Shown here piece by piece: positions 1 to 7,000 of a stretch of 38,936 bases of DNA; position 1 is the first letter of the stretch, and each line of letters begins with the position of its first letter. The position numbers and the translations under genes are program-made. A model generated the notes under the pieces. That model was not told where the DNA came from, made no database searches, and saw only the letters and a program-made list of their open reading frames with translations. This DNA is from a virus: IMG/VR virus record IMGVR_UViG_3300035670_000581, positions 1 through 38,936 of that record. One strand, written 5' to 3'.

Positions 1-210
1 CAGCGTGAGGCGCTGCTGAAAGGGATGGAGGCCTACGGGCCAGGGTTGCCGGTGAGCACTGCTGGTCAGGTGATGCAGCAGGTGTTGAGCAACCCGGCCG
101 CGGCCTATGGGTTGCCAGCAGCGGGGGTAGGGCTGGCGGCCTGGGGTGTGGCGGATGTGATGAGAAGCCAGCAGCAGGCCGCGAAGGAGTCGCAGCTGCC
201 GCTGAGTTAG
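1..210 (+). CDS. C-terminal end of a virion-type protein (partial)
   Basis: The frame is open from the first base and stops at TAG 208-210, so this is the last 69 codons of a gene that begins outside the window. The visible part has an Ala/Gly-rich hydrophobic stretch (AAAYGLPAAGVGLAAWGVA) followed by a short polar tail rich in Gln. The same design, a membrane-like segment near the C-terminus plus a short hydrophilic tail, recurs in several proteins further right, so it is probably another member of that virion-type set. The stop overlaps the stop of the convergent leftward gene by a few bases and no terminator separates them. Function unknown. Confidence 0.6.
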   Translation, partial: QREALLKGMEAYGPGLPVSTAGQVMQQVLSNPAAAYGLPAAGVGLAAWGVADVMRSQQQAAKESQLPLS

Positions 211-608
211 TTGGTGATGTGTTCGACAAAGCGCTCCCAGCTACCGATGCGGTAGCGGTCAACTGGGGAGGATGAGCGGGCTTCGGCGTAGTGCATGACA
301 GCCCAGCCGTAGCCCAGTTCTTCCAGTTGGGCTTTGTTGAGGATTGCGCCCTCGGGTGGGCGCTGGTTGGGTTTGAAACAGAGGAAGAAATCCCCTTGCT
401 TGGGTTGAACCGCCAGGCGGTTCATGGTGACGGGCTGCCCGAGGAGGGCTTCCATTACCTCTGCCGTGGACTGGTGTCCGACAGCAGAGGTGTAGTCGTG
501 CAGGCGCACGAGTTCTCGGGCAGCGTCGAGGGTGACGCAGCTGAGTTCCCAGGTTCCTGCAGCGTCTGCAGGGATGACTGTGGTGCTCATCAGGTAGAGG
601 TTGGGCAC
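207..608 (-). CDS. DUF1874-family protein, candidate viral cA4 ring nuclease (AcrIII-1-like)
   Basis: A 133-aa protein with GTG start at 606-608. It follows the DUF1874 (STIV B116/YddF-like) pattern: N-terminal LYLMSTTVIP, then SAVGHQSTAEVM, PVTMNR, GDFFLCF, PPEGAIL and a C-terminal YGWAVMHY. The known viral member AcrIII-1 (SIRV1 gp29) cleaves cyclic tetra-adenylate and so switches off type III CRISPR; its catalytic histidine lies in the SAxGHxxTA segment, which is kept here. Inference: this may degrade cyclic oligoadenylate in the host, though some family members have no proven activity. It is the last gene of the leftward small-gene cluster, with a terminator-like hairpin upstream. No good Shine-Dalgarno is seen. 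Family assignment is strong, activity unproven. Confidence 0.8.
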   Translation of the reverse strand: MPNLYLMSTTVIPADAAGTWELSCVTLDAARELVRLHDYTSAVGHQSTAEVMEALLGQPVTMNRLAVQPKQGDFFLCFKPNQRPPEGAILNKAQLEELGYGWAVMHYAEARSSSPVDRYRIGSWERFVEHITN

Positions 609-630
609 TTGGGTACTTGAGGTGAGAGGA

Positions 631-660
631 CAGAAAGAAGGCGCCCCCGTGAGGGAGCGC
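631..660 (-). terminator. Intergenic GC-rich hairpin, terminator-like, leftward
   Basis: Read leftward, arms GCGCTCCC (660-653) and GGGGGCGC (648-641) pair through a TCAC loop and are followed by CTTCTTTCT. It sits between the genes at 672-1034 and 207-608. It belongs to the same hairpin family as those at 1084, 1539, 1773 and 2780. The weak T-run suggests a partial terminator or processing site. Confidence 0.55.
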
Positions 661-671
661 TGAGGTGTTGA

Positions 672-1034
672 TCAGATGGCCACTTTGCCGTAGTAGGGCA
701 GTTGGCAGATGTGATCGCTGCGGAGGTAGAAGCCCAGGCCGGAGCGTTGGACTTTGCCGGTCTTGTCGTCTTTGGTGACGACGCCGATCTCTGCGCCGAT
801 GGAATTGGCGACAGGTGTTTTGGCGGCGTAGAAGACGCCGGCGTCGGCGTAGGTCTGGAGGTCTTCTCGCGCTTGGCCGAAGCCCAGGCGTGCCTCATCA
901 GCGCGGTTGCGCTTGGCGAGCTGCACGGCAGGCGATTCCAGCTGCTGGGTTTCCTGGGCAGGAGCGACAGGAGCAGCGGGGGTAGGGGCTTCCACAGGTG
1001 CGGTGTTGGCAGTGGAAGCAGTCTTGTTGGACAT
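672..1034 (-). CDS. Small hypothetical phage protein with disordered N-terminus
   Basis: A 120-aa protein with ATG at 1032-1034, preceded by a short AGGA Shine-Dalgarno. Residues 1-35 are Ala/Pro/Thr/Gln-rich and probably disordered. The remainder (from about ESPAVQLAKRNRADEARLGF) looks folded, with a predicted helix followed by beta-rich sequence (GAEIGVVTKDD, GLGFYLRSD, QLPYYGKVAI). No family recognised. It is flanked on both sides by copies of the GGC-TCCC...GGGGGCC hairpin and lies in the middle of the leftward cluster. It could be an accessory factor or a small virion protein; the sequence does not decide. Confidence 0.7.
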   Translation of the reverse strand: MSNKTASTANTAPVEAPTPAAPVAPAQETQQLESPAVQLAKRNRADEARLGFGQAREDLQTYADAGVFYAAKTPVANSIGAEIGVVTKDDKTGKVQRSGLGFYLRSDHICQLPYYGKVAI

Positions 1035-1083
1035 AGTCCTGAGGGGTGTGCAGGCGCCGATCTCTGCTGAGGCACCCCAACAA

Positions 1084-1102
1084 GGCCCCCGGGGAGGGAG
1101 CC
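1084..1102 (-). repeat. Repeated GC-rich hairpin (copy 2)
   Basis: Read leftward, GGCTCCC pairs with GGGGGCC across a TCCCC loop and runs into CCTTGTTGGGGTGCCTC. The same core recurs exactly at 1539-1557 and 2780-2798. Copies at 1084 and 1539 also share the downstream text CCTTG-N3-(G/T)GGTGCCTC, so the repeated unit is longer than the hairpin. Likely an intercistronic terminator or RNA-processing/stability element. Confidence 0.6.
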
Positions 1103-1121
1103 TTCTGGGTTGGGGATGAGA

Positions 1122-1508
1122 TCAGGCGGCGAGGCACCTGCGGAGATGGGTGATGATCTGTGTTGTGTAGAGCTGAAAGTCGTTGTTGGTGGTATCGCAG
1201 AGCGGGCTGAAGATTCGATCTGCGATGATGTTGAGCCGAGCCTTGGAGTTGGCCGAGGCCGGCTTGAAAGTGATGATGTAGTTGCGGGATACTGGGACGA
1301 GTTGTTCGTGGCTTGAGTCGTCATCTTGATCAGCGAAGCGTATGCCGAGATCGAAGATGCCGTTGATGCCGGCCTCGCTGAGCCAGTAGTGCCAGCGTGC
1401 GGCGGCTTGTTGAGCTTGATGGAGTTGATGTTCTTCACACCAGCCTTGAATGATGATGTGGTTGCTGGTGTTAGAGAAGAAGAATTTGTCGGTGAGAGTG
1501 ACTTGCAT
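1122..1508 (-). CDS. Hypothetical protein, leftward cluster
   Basis: Start taken at ATG 1506-1508 (MQVTLTDKFFF), giving 128 aa; the frame is open further upstream, but that would run into the hairpin region. The protein is rich in Asn, Gln, His and Ile, unlike the Ala/Gly-rich virion proteins, and its codons are less GC-rich than those of the rightward genes. This suggests a different origin or lower expression. No motif recognised; predicted alpha/beta with alternating hydrophobic strands (NHIIIQG, NYIITFKP). The preceding hairpin (1539-1557) and following hairpin (1084-1102) mark it as its own cistron. Confidence 0.65.
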   Translation of the reverse strand: MQVTLTDKFFFSNTSNHIIIQGWCEEHQLHQAQQAAARWHYWLSEAGINGIFDLGIRFADQDDDSSHEQLVPVSRNYIITFKPASANSKARLNIIADRIFSPLCDTTNNDFQLYTTQIITHLRRCLAA

Positions 1509-1538
1509 TGGGTGAATGCGTGAGAGGCACCAGTGCAA

Positions 1539-1557
1539 GGCCCCCGGGGAGGGAGCC
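1539..1557 (-). repeat. Repeated GC-rich hairpin (copy 3)
   Basis: Identical 19-bp core to the hairpins at 1084 and 2780. It lies 30 bp upstream of the start at 1508 and 11 bp downstream of the stop at 1569, so it separates the two leftward genes. Confidence 0.6.
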
Positions 1558-1568
1558 TGCAGGGTGTT

Positions 1569-1757
1569 TCATTGATTGATGAGGGAGGTGAGGAGGTGGT
1601 GAGCTTCCTCGATGGTGAGGAGGTGTGTGGGGCTACCGTCCCGTTTGGAGACGGAGACGTAGTGGCCGAAGAGCGGCCAGTAGAACCGAACGCTGTGGAT
1701 GTTGAAGCGTTCAGATGATGTGAGTGAGTTGATGCGATCCATGGCTGATTGATACAT
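1569..1757 (-). CDS. Small hypothetical protein (62 aa)
   Basis: ATG at 1755-1757, 62 aa. The sequence runs from an N-terminal helix (SAMDRINSLTSSER) through a short beta-like stretch (HSVRFYWPLFGHYVSV) to a C-terminal helix (IEEAHHLLTSLIN). Balanced composition and the same hairpin spacing as its neighbours support a real gene. It is the first gene after the long gene-free region, so it probably opens the second leftward transcript. No family recognised. Confidence 0.55.
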   Translation of the reverse strand: MYQSAMDRINSLTSSERFNIHSVRFYWPLFGHYVSVSKRDGSPTHLLTIEEAHHLLTSLINQ

Positions 1758-1772
1758 GGTTCACCAGCCAAT

Positions 1773-1803
1773 GGCCCCCGGGGAGAGGGGGTAGGAGGAG
1801 CCA
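1773..1803 (-). repeat. Diverged copy of the GC-rich hairpin
   Basis: Read leftward, GGCTCC and a pyrimidine-rich stretch precede CCCCGGGGGCC, a lengthened variant of the 19-bp element at 1084, 1539 and 2780. It lies just upstream of the start at 1757. Confidence 0.45.
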
Positions 1804-2395
1804 GCCTGTTATGTGGGGGCTGGAATACACAGGAGATTGGTGAGGGGGTTGCGAATGAAGCGGATGCGGGGCTAGTTTGTAGGGAATTAGCCCACGCAGA
1901 TAAAAGTTGTGGTGGGGGGGTGTTATTGAGAACGGGCAAAGGTGTTGCCCTGTGAGTTGATTATTGATGACGAAGCAGAGCGTGAGTACGCACATACGAA
2001 AGAAATCGAAGCACTCGTGCGCCCGTGATGTGGTGTGAAAAGACTGCAGGAGAACGGAAGCAGAGCGTTCTGTAGTGCTGTGCAGCCTGTTGGGTTACAC
2101 CAAAGAAGCCTTTAGTGCTGTCGGGCGAGAGTGCATGAGATGCGTGAGTGCGAGTGTGCGTGGGTGGGTTGGTGGTTGGTGCGTTGGTGAGTTGGTGTTC
2201 CGTGCGTTGGTGCTGCGGAACGGTGGTGCGTTGGTGCTGCGGAACGGTGGTGCGGTTGAACGGTGGAACGGTGGTGCGGTTGAACGGTGGTGGTGCGTGC
2301 TGCGGAATTGGGTGCCGCAGCGCGTTTCCGTAGTGGCCCACCACGGAAAGGCACTTGAGTTCCTGCAAGTAGCGGCGGAGCCGCTACGCAGGTAC
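1804..2395. other. Gene-free region between two leftward transcripts
   Basis: No reading frame here has a convincing protein composition. Visible contents are a short hairpin (GGGCAA...TTGCCC, about 1932-1948), a GT-rich repeat tract (2155-2310), and an A-rich end that forms the T-run of the leftward terminator at 2396-2423. The leftward genes at 1757 and below must be transcribed from inside this stretch or by readthrough; no clear promoter is seen. Confidence 0.5.
2155..2310. repeat. GT-rich minisatellite-like tract
   Basis: Repeats of about 24 bp are built from the words GTTGGTGCTGCGGAACGG and GTGGTGC, followed by the variants GGTTGAACGG and GTGGAACGG. Two adjacent copies near 2208-2255 are nearly identical. 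On the leftward strand the tract would read as Pro/Thr/Arg-rich nonsense, so coding is unlikely. It could be replication slippage, a recombination patch or a structured RNA. Confidence 0.6.
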
Positions 2396-2423
2396 AAAAG
2401 AAAAAACGCCCCCGAAGGGGCGT
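2396..2423 (-). terminator. Strong intrinsic terminator, leftward
   Basis: Read leftward, ACGCCCC-TTCG-GGGGCGT forms a perfect 7-bp stem with a UUCG tetraloop, followed by TTTTTTCTTTT. It lies 24 bp after the stop of the gene at 2447-2749 and ends that transcript. Confidence 0.9.
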
Positions 2424-2446
2424 GATGGACTGAGGCTGTGGGTGGA

Positions 2447-2749
2447 TCAGCGGTTGAGTTCTTCCTGGTAGACCGTCTCGATGACGGTCTTCATAACTGT
2501 CTCCCCTGCCTGTACGACGGGGACTTGTTTGACCCAGGCCTTGTAGACCCAGTGGGTTCCCACGGTAGGCTCGGGCAGGTGATCGAGGATCTCCTGCTGG
2601 TTGGAGTAGCGTCCGTCGGACGGTTTGAGAACTCCGCTGAAGAAGTCTTCGTTGCGGGTTTCCCAAAGGGAACCCAGCGAAATGCGCCGGCCCTTGAATA
2701 CCTCGGCGGTGGTCTTGGTGGCGGTGGTCTTGGCAGCTGCGCGTGGCAT
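2447..2749 (-). CDS. Hypothetical protein (100 aa), leftward cluster
   Basis: ATG at 2747-2749, 100 aa. A basic, Ala/Thr/Lys-rich N-terminus (about residues 1-20) precedes a compact, mixed region with conserved-looking aromatic positions (GSLWETRNEDFF, GTHWVYKAWVKQ) and a C-terminal helix (VMKTVIETVYQEELNR). The basic N-terminus could bind nucleic acid, but this is a guess. It is followed by a strong terminator and preceded by a 25-bp leader block shared with the next gene upstream, so both are probably controlled alike. No family recognised. Confidence 0.65.
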   Translation of the reverse strand: MPRAAAKTTATKTTAEVFKGRRISLGSLWETRNEDFFSGVLKPSDGRYSNQQEILDHLPEPTVGTHWVYKAWVKQVPVVQAGETVMKTVIETVYQEELNR

Positions 2750-2756
2750 GATTGCC

Positions 2757-2798
2757 TGTTGCGTTGGACATAAAGCAAAGGCCCCCGGGGAGGGAGCC
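2757..2798 (-). promoter_or_regulatory. Shared leader block plus hairpin upstream of the 2749 gene
   Basis: The plus-strand text TGTTGCGTTG-gaca-TAAAGCAAAGG (2757-2781) recurs before the next leftward gene as TGTTGCGTTG-tgcg-TAAAGCAAAGG (2998-3022): 21 of 25 bases are identical and both are attached to the GGCCCCCGGGG hairpin. In leftward sense it lies between the hairpin and the start codon, so it is a transcribed leader or promoter element. Confidence 0.6.
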
Positions 2799-2808
2799 TT
2801 CGTTGGTG

Positions 2809-2991
2809 TCAGCGCTTGATGCGGAGGTGTGGGTATTGGCGGCAGAGTTTGGCTGCCGCCTTGGGGCTGATGTCCTCAGCGGCGTAGCCGGGATGGCCGT
2901 GGTACTGGCTGAAGATCAGCTCCGCTGTGCCGATAGCGCGGGGGCGGAAGTCTTCTGTGCTGTAGCCAACGGCCAGGTTGTTGAGGCTCAT
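2809..2991 (-). CDS. Small hypothetical protein (60 aa)
   Basis: The start is taken at ATG 2989-2991 because it lies just below the shared leader block; the frame is open further upstream, but that sequence is hairpin and non-coding in character. The 60-aa product has a mixed N-terminal half (LNNLAVGYSTEDFRPRAIG), a stretch with several aromatic and His residues (IFSQYHGHPGYAAEDIS) and a basic C-terminal helix ending in RIKR. No family recognised. It is the first gene of the leftward cluster, facing away from the rightward late genes. Confidence 0.6.
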   Translation of the reverse strand: MSLNNLAVGYSTEDFRPRAIGTAELIFSQYHGHPGYAAEDISPKAAAKLCRQYPHLRIKR

Positions 2992-2997
2992 TGCTCG

Positions 2998-3042
2998 TGT
3001 TGCGTTGTGCGTAAAGCAAAGGCCCCCGGGGAGGGGTTTTTT
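2998..3042 (-). promoter_or_regulatory. Second copy of the shared leader block, with bidirectional hairpin
   Basis: TGTTGCGTTG-N4-TAAAGCAAAGG (2998-3022) is followed by CCCCCGGGGAGGGG and six Ts (3037-3042). Read rightward, the last part resembles an intrinsic terminator; read leftward, it is the leader of the gene at 2809-2991. The position between the leftward and rightward blocks fits an insulator role. Confidence 0.5.
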
Positions 3043-3064
3043 CGTGGAGGGTCCCCGAAGGGGG

Positions 3065-3074
3065 GAGGGTAAAG
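3065..3074 (-). promoter_or_regulatory. Leftward variant of the late motif (CTTTACCCTC)
   Basis: On the minus strand CTTTACCCTC is followed by a small CCCC-TTCG-GGGG hairpin. It resembles the rightward CATACCCTC elements and lies about 75 bp upstream of the first leftward gene. A single diverged copy, so only suggestive. Confidence 0.35.
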
Positions 3075-3184
3075 GAATGGCCCGTGGGTGTCTGAAGCAA
3101 TTTCCACGCGCACGCGAGGCGGAGTACGAATGTATTGGTGCGTAGGTTTTTGGTGCGCGCCGGAGGTGCTGCACAGCAGCCAGG

Positions 3185-3193
3185 CATACCCTC
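3185..3193 (+). promoter_or_regulatory. CATACCCTC late motif (copy 1)
   Basis: Exact 9-mer, 21 nt before GTG 3215. It is the first rightward copy and marks the divergence point between leftward and rightward blocks. Confidence 0.7.
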
Positions 3194-3214
3194 CGCACAC
3201 TCGTTCGCTCTCTC

Positions 3215-3346
3215 GTGAAGCAAGCCAAAGGCGGCCTCAGTGGCACCATCCGCCAAGAGCCCAAGCCCAAACGCACCAGACAAGGTGACGGCCTGCGCTC
3301 CAAGCCCTCGCATCGCCGCAAGAAATCACGCGGTCAAGGGCGGTAG
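3215..3346 (+). CDS. Small highly basic protein (43 aa)
   Basis: GTG 3215-3217 to TAG 3344-3346, 43 aa. The start is chosen because the late motif lies 21 nt upstream, as for other genes here. The protein is extremely basic: an N-terminal KQAKGGLSG, then KPKRTRQGDG, then SKPSHRRKKSRGQGR. From memory, small proteins ending in a similar RTxQG...KKxRGQGR pattern occur in marine T4-like and other phages, with no known function. The composition fits nucleic-acid or DNA-packaging association, but this is inference. A perfect GC-rich hairpin follows immediately at 3351-3380. Confidence 0.75.
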   Translation: MKQAKGGLSGTIRQEPKPKRTRQGDGLRSKPSHRRKKSRGQGR

Positions 3347-3350
3347 AGGC

Positions 3351-3380
3351 AAAAAAAAGGCCCGGGTTGTCGCCCGGGCC
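3351..3380 (-). terminator. Intrinsic terminator, leftward polarity
   Basis: GGCCCGGG-TTGTCG-CCCGGGCC (3359-3380) is a perfect 8-bp stem. The eight As at 3351-3358 give the T-run when read leftward. It would stop antisense transcription coming from the right before it enters the small basic gene; the hairpin may also protect the 3' end of the rightward message. Confidence 0.75.
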
Positions 3381-3420
3381 TATGTCCTCACTGTGTCACC
3401 GCCCAAACCCTAGTTGCCTC

Positions 3421-3429
3421 TTACCCTTC
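3421..3429 (+). promoter_or_regulatory. Variant late motif (TTACCCTTC)
   Basis: CTTACCCTTCC lies about 21 nt before GTG 3450 and is followed by CGCAACTGCTG, like the CGCAACGCAG that follows other copies. One mismatch in the TACCCTC core. Confidence 0.4.
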
Positions 3430-3449
3430 CCGCAACTGCTGCACCCATC

Positions 3450-4028
3450 GTGTACGCCCCCGGCGCTACCCCAAACAACTACGCCCAGGCGTCACCCCTC
3501 GATCTCCAAAACATCGCCGCAAACCTCTTCATCCCCCCGCCAGCAGGCTCCTTCAACGAGCAGCCCGATCCCTTCAACGCCGAACAGTCGCAAGAAGACC
3601 CCGCACTCATCCCGCAACTCATCGTCCTCGCTGCGTTCTGTAAAGAGCTGGAACTCCAGGCGCACCTCGTCCACCTCAATTACACCGGGCCTGACTTCCT
3701 GCCCCTTCATCAGTTCCTCAAATCCCAGTACCAGCTCCATCAAGAGCAGTTCGACACCCTCGCAGAGTTCGTCCGGACACAGGGCGCATTCCTGCCAACC
3801 ACCAATGCCGCTCTACGCGCTGCCCTTCCGCAGTTCTCCGAGCCGGAATCACCAGATCCCCTCGCCATGGTCGCCATCTACGCCGAAAACCTCGCCCAAC
3901 AAGCCCAGATGGCTCGCAATCTCGATCAGTCCGCCTCCGCTGAACGCGCCATTGATGTCCAGAACTACGCCGCAGAACTCGTCGCAGCTGCCAACAAGGC
4001 CATCTGGTTCCTCGCTGCCTCCCGGTAG
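3450..4028 (+). CDS. Dps-like (ferritin-fold) protein
   Basis: 192 aa from GTG 3450; an upstream in-frame extension is rejected because the late-motif variant at 3421 would lie inside it. Residues about 55-112 and 135-192 follow the Dps four-helix pattern: LVHLNYTGPDFLPLHQFLK, then QFDTLAEFVRTQG, and a C-terminal NYAAELVAAANKAIWFL matching the Dps helix that ends in WFL. Of the ferroxidase ligands in E. coli Dps, counterparts of His51 (H75), His63 (H87), Asp78 (D102) and Glu82 (E106) are present, but Asp67 is replaced by Lys91. The first 45 residues are a Pro/Asn-rich extension. Possible roles are DNA binding, iron/peroxide handling, or a fold reused as a structural protein. Fold assignment good, function open. 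Confidence 0.7.
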   Translation: MYAPGATPNNYAQASPLDLQNIAANLFIPPPAGSFNEQPDPFNAEQSQEDPALIPQLIVLAAFCKELELQAHLVHLNYTGPDFLPLHQFLKSQYQLHQEQFDTLAEFVRTQGAFLPTTNAALRAALPQFSEPESPDPLAMVAIYAENLAQQAQMARNLDQSASAERAIDVQNYAAELVAAANKAIWFLAASR

Positions 4029-4033
4029 CCCCC

Positions 4034-4042
4034 CATACCCTC
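4034..4042 (+). promoter_or_regulatory. CATACCCTC late motif (copy 2)
   Basis: Exact 9-mer, 22 nt before GTG 4065, followed by a small CAGC...GCTG hairpin. Confidence 0.75.
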
Positions 4043-4064
4043 CCCTCAGCATCAAGACGCTGCG

Positions 4065-7000
4065 GTGATCCTCGCTCCAACCGATTTCGCAGCGTTCTCA
4101 CAAGCCACCGGCACCCCATACCCCGACTCCCCGGATCAGAAAGCTGCCCTCTACCCCGTTGTCTCCGAGTGGAAAGCTCGTCAACAGGCCGCAGCGACTG
4201 AAAATCGTGGCCCCAACGCGCTCACCGTTGGCCTGGGGCTCATCGGCGCCGCAGGACTCGGCACCGCCGGCCTCGCAGCCTTCAATGCACTGCGCCGCAA
4301 AGGCCTCGATGACGCCACCGCAGCTCAAATCGCCAAGGAAACCGAAGTAGCCACAGCCACTGCGGCTGCCACAGGCGGCAGCCCAGCAGTCATCCCGCCA
4401 CGCGACAGCGATCTCACCACTGCACGGCCGCAGTTCGGCCCCAATGGGCCCATCCTCCGAGCTGATGGCGTACCCTCCGCCGTTCTCCAGGACTCAACAG
4501 CCGCCGGCAGCACTCTCGGCACCACCACGGCACGCCAGGCCGGTCAATACCGCGCTCGCTCCACTGCCGGTTTCCACGATCCCAGCGTCGCGCTCCTCGA
4601 CACCCCCGAAAAGCGCGATGCCTTCCTCCAGGAAGTCGCTCGCGTTCACGGCGAAAACTCCGACACCTTCAAGCGCACCGTCCAATCCATCCGTGCCATG
4701 GAAGTCATCGCCCCGAGTGATGACACCGTCAACCCCAAGTCCCTCATTGGGCACCTCAGCTCGCAAGAGCGCTACGGCACCTCCACCGCAGCAGAAGCCG
4801 CTGCAGCTGGTCAGTCCATCTCCACCTCGCGCACCAAAAACAACACCAGCGCTCAGGCCGGCTATGTCCCGCGGGGCTCCAAACCGCAGTACCAGGCGCT
4901 CACTTACGACAACAGCGGCGATCTCCGCACTCTCCTCAACGCCGCAGCATCCTCTTCGCCCTTCGATCGCGGTGCCACCCTCGCCAACAGCACCTCGCCA
5001 GCGCCAAGCCAAATCGATGTCGAAGGCTCCCTCAGATCCGTCACTGGCATTGATCCCACCAAAGCCGCTCTCTTCTACGAAGACTCCGACGACACCACAA
5101 AGCCCTACCTCGGCGGTGAACCCATCTACGGCAAAGCCGATCGCAAAGGCAACCGTCCCGTCATCTACACCGGACGGCGCTCCGATGGCTCGCCCATCGC
5201 CATCACTCACCTCATCGATGCGCCAACTGACGATCTCGCCTACTACCAGCGCACTGGCCAGGCGCACCCGGCCCTCGCCATCGACAATCCTGTCCTTCAA
5301 GCAGCAGCAGCAGCCCGCCGTCAGCTGATCACCGAATCGGTTCGCTCTGGCTCCGGCGAAGTCATCGAACGTAAGCGCCGCCCCACCGATTCCGAGATCG
5401 AGCAGCAGTTGGGCCTCAACCCTGGTGCTCTCGCCAAGCTCACTGACATCCGCCACAACGCACAAGAGAAAGCAGACCTCCGCATCTCTGATCGAGAAGA
5501 CCAAAGCATCAAAGGGATGCTGGAAGATCTGCCCGCCTCCCATGTGCGCTTCTACGACGGTGTCCCGCGTAATGAAGGCGCAGAAGACAACAAGGTCTAC
5601 GCCTCTGTCTCCGGCAGCCGCCAAGTCAGCGACACGGGCGTTCCCTATTGGCAGCCGGACAGCCCCGTCATGCTCGACGATTCCGGTTCCCAGTCCGAAG
5701 TGCTTCGTGGCTCCCCGGCACTCCTGGCCGCAGAACGCCTCTGGCGTGCTACCGAAGATCACCGCAGCCAAACCGGCCAAGATCTACCCCCCTCCGTCCT
5801 CAATCAGTGGGCCACGGACCTCGCTCGGCAACACGGCACTGATCCGGTCACAGTTCTCACTCTCGCAACGACAGGCACATCAGGGGTTCAGGGCCCCAGG
5901 TCGGAACCCACCTTCCACCGCGTCCCGGGCGTTCGCGGCGGTACTTCCGCACGAGCGCTCGCGGCAGGTACCGGCGACGCCCTTGATCGGATCTACACCT
6001 CCCTTGGCATGCACGCCAATGCCAACGCCTGGGATCTTGAAAGCTCCATTCGCAACGGCAACATCCATACCGCTGCCAACGCCCTCGCCAATCAGCTCCC
6101 TGATCTCGCTGATGTCTTTGGCACCTACATGCCTTCCCTCAGGGCTGATGAACGCCTTGATGTCGTTGCTGAAGGCGTCGCCGCTGGCCTCCAGGATCTC
6201 TCCACAGCCATCGCCAAATACCCCGATCAAGCTGCCTCCTTCGGCATCGGCAAAGGCCCTGGTGGTTTTGGTGTCGATGGCTTTATCAAGTCCTATGTCC
6301 GCGATTGGGTCGTCACCCGCGGCCTGCAGCTCGATCCCTCCGGTCAGCCCACCTATCGCGTTCCCGCTGATGCCTTCGATCTCATCGCTCTTGACGCCAA
6401 CGAAAAGGGCCGGCCAATCGTCGAAGAGCTTCAGTCACGCATCGACGGCAGCCCCAACGGTATCACCGCTGCGTTGCGCATTGATCGCCTCGTCTCCTCC
6501 GCACAAAGCACCAAGGAGGGCGATCCCAATACCAATGCAACCCGCTTCGCTCAGTTCGTCTTCGACGCTCCTGATGCCGATCTGATCTCCACCAACCTCC
6601 AGCAGGAAAGTCCCGCCGACATTCGCCTTGGCTTCGCTTCACGCATGCAGGACGATGCCACCACTGGCTACTACGGCAGGGATCCCTCTGAAGCCGACAT
6701 CGTCGATCGCATCAGCTCCTACGGCGCCCTCGATCGCCCCAATAAGATCCTCGCCGCACGCCGCAGCGGCACCGACTCCAAGTCCGACGACTTCAAGACC
6801 GTCGCTACCGATGTCAACAAGAAACAGGCCTGGCTCTCCCAAAACGCAGAGGCCCTTGAACTGGAGCGCACCAACCTGAATCGCGGACTTATCGCAACCC
6901 CCTCGGGCCTCGTCTCCGCCGGCCAGGGCCTCGTCATCTCCACTGGCAAACGCGGCGCCTTCATCGCTGGCGACACCGCTGGCGTCAACACCTCCTTCCG

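Noticed and set aside
590-1939. Leftward frame of 449 codons crossing several small genes
   Set aside because: Runs through intergenic hairpins and is Ser/Pro/Thr noise; the smaller frames have natural composition and regular spacing.
1961-2368. Leftward Pro/Thr/Arg repeat protein across the GT-rich tract
   Set aside because: Composition follows directly from the DNA repeat, several frames are equally open, and there is no ribosome-binding site.
4124-4133. CCATACCCCG inside the 1486-aa gene
   Set aside because: Lacks the TC at the end of the motif and is not upstream of a start codon; chance similarity.
4494-5780. Leftward frame of 428 codons inside the 1486-aa gene
   Set aside because: Shadow frame; Gly/Val/Asp-rich reverse complement of the real codons.
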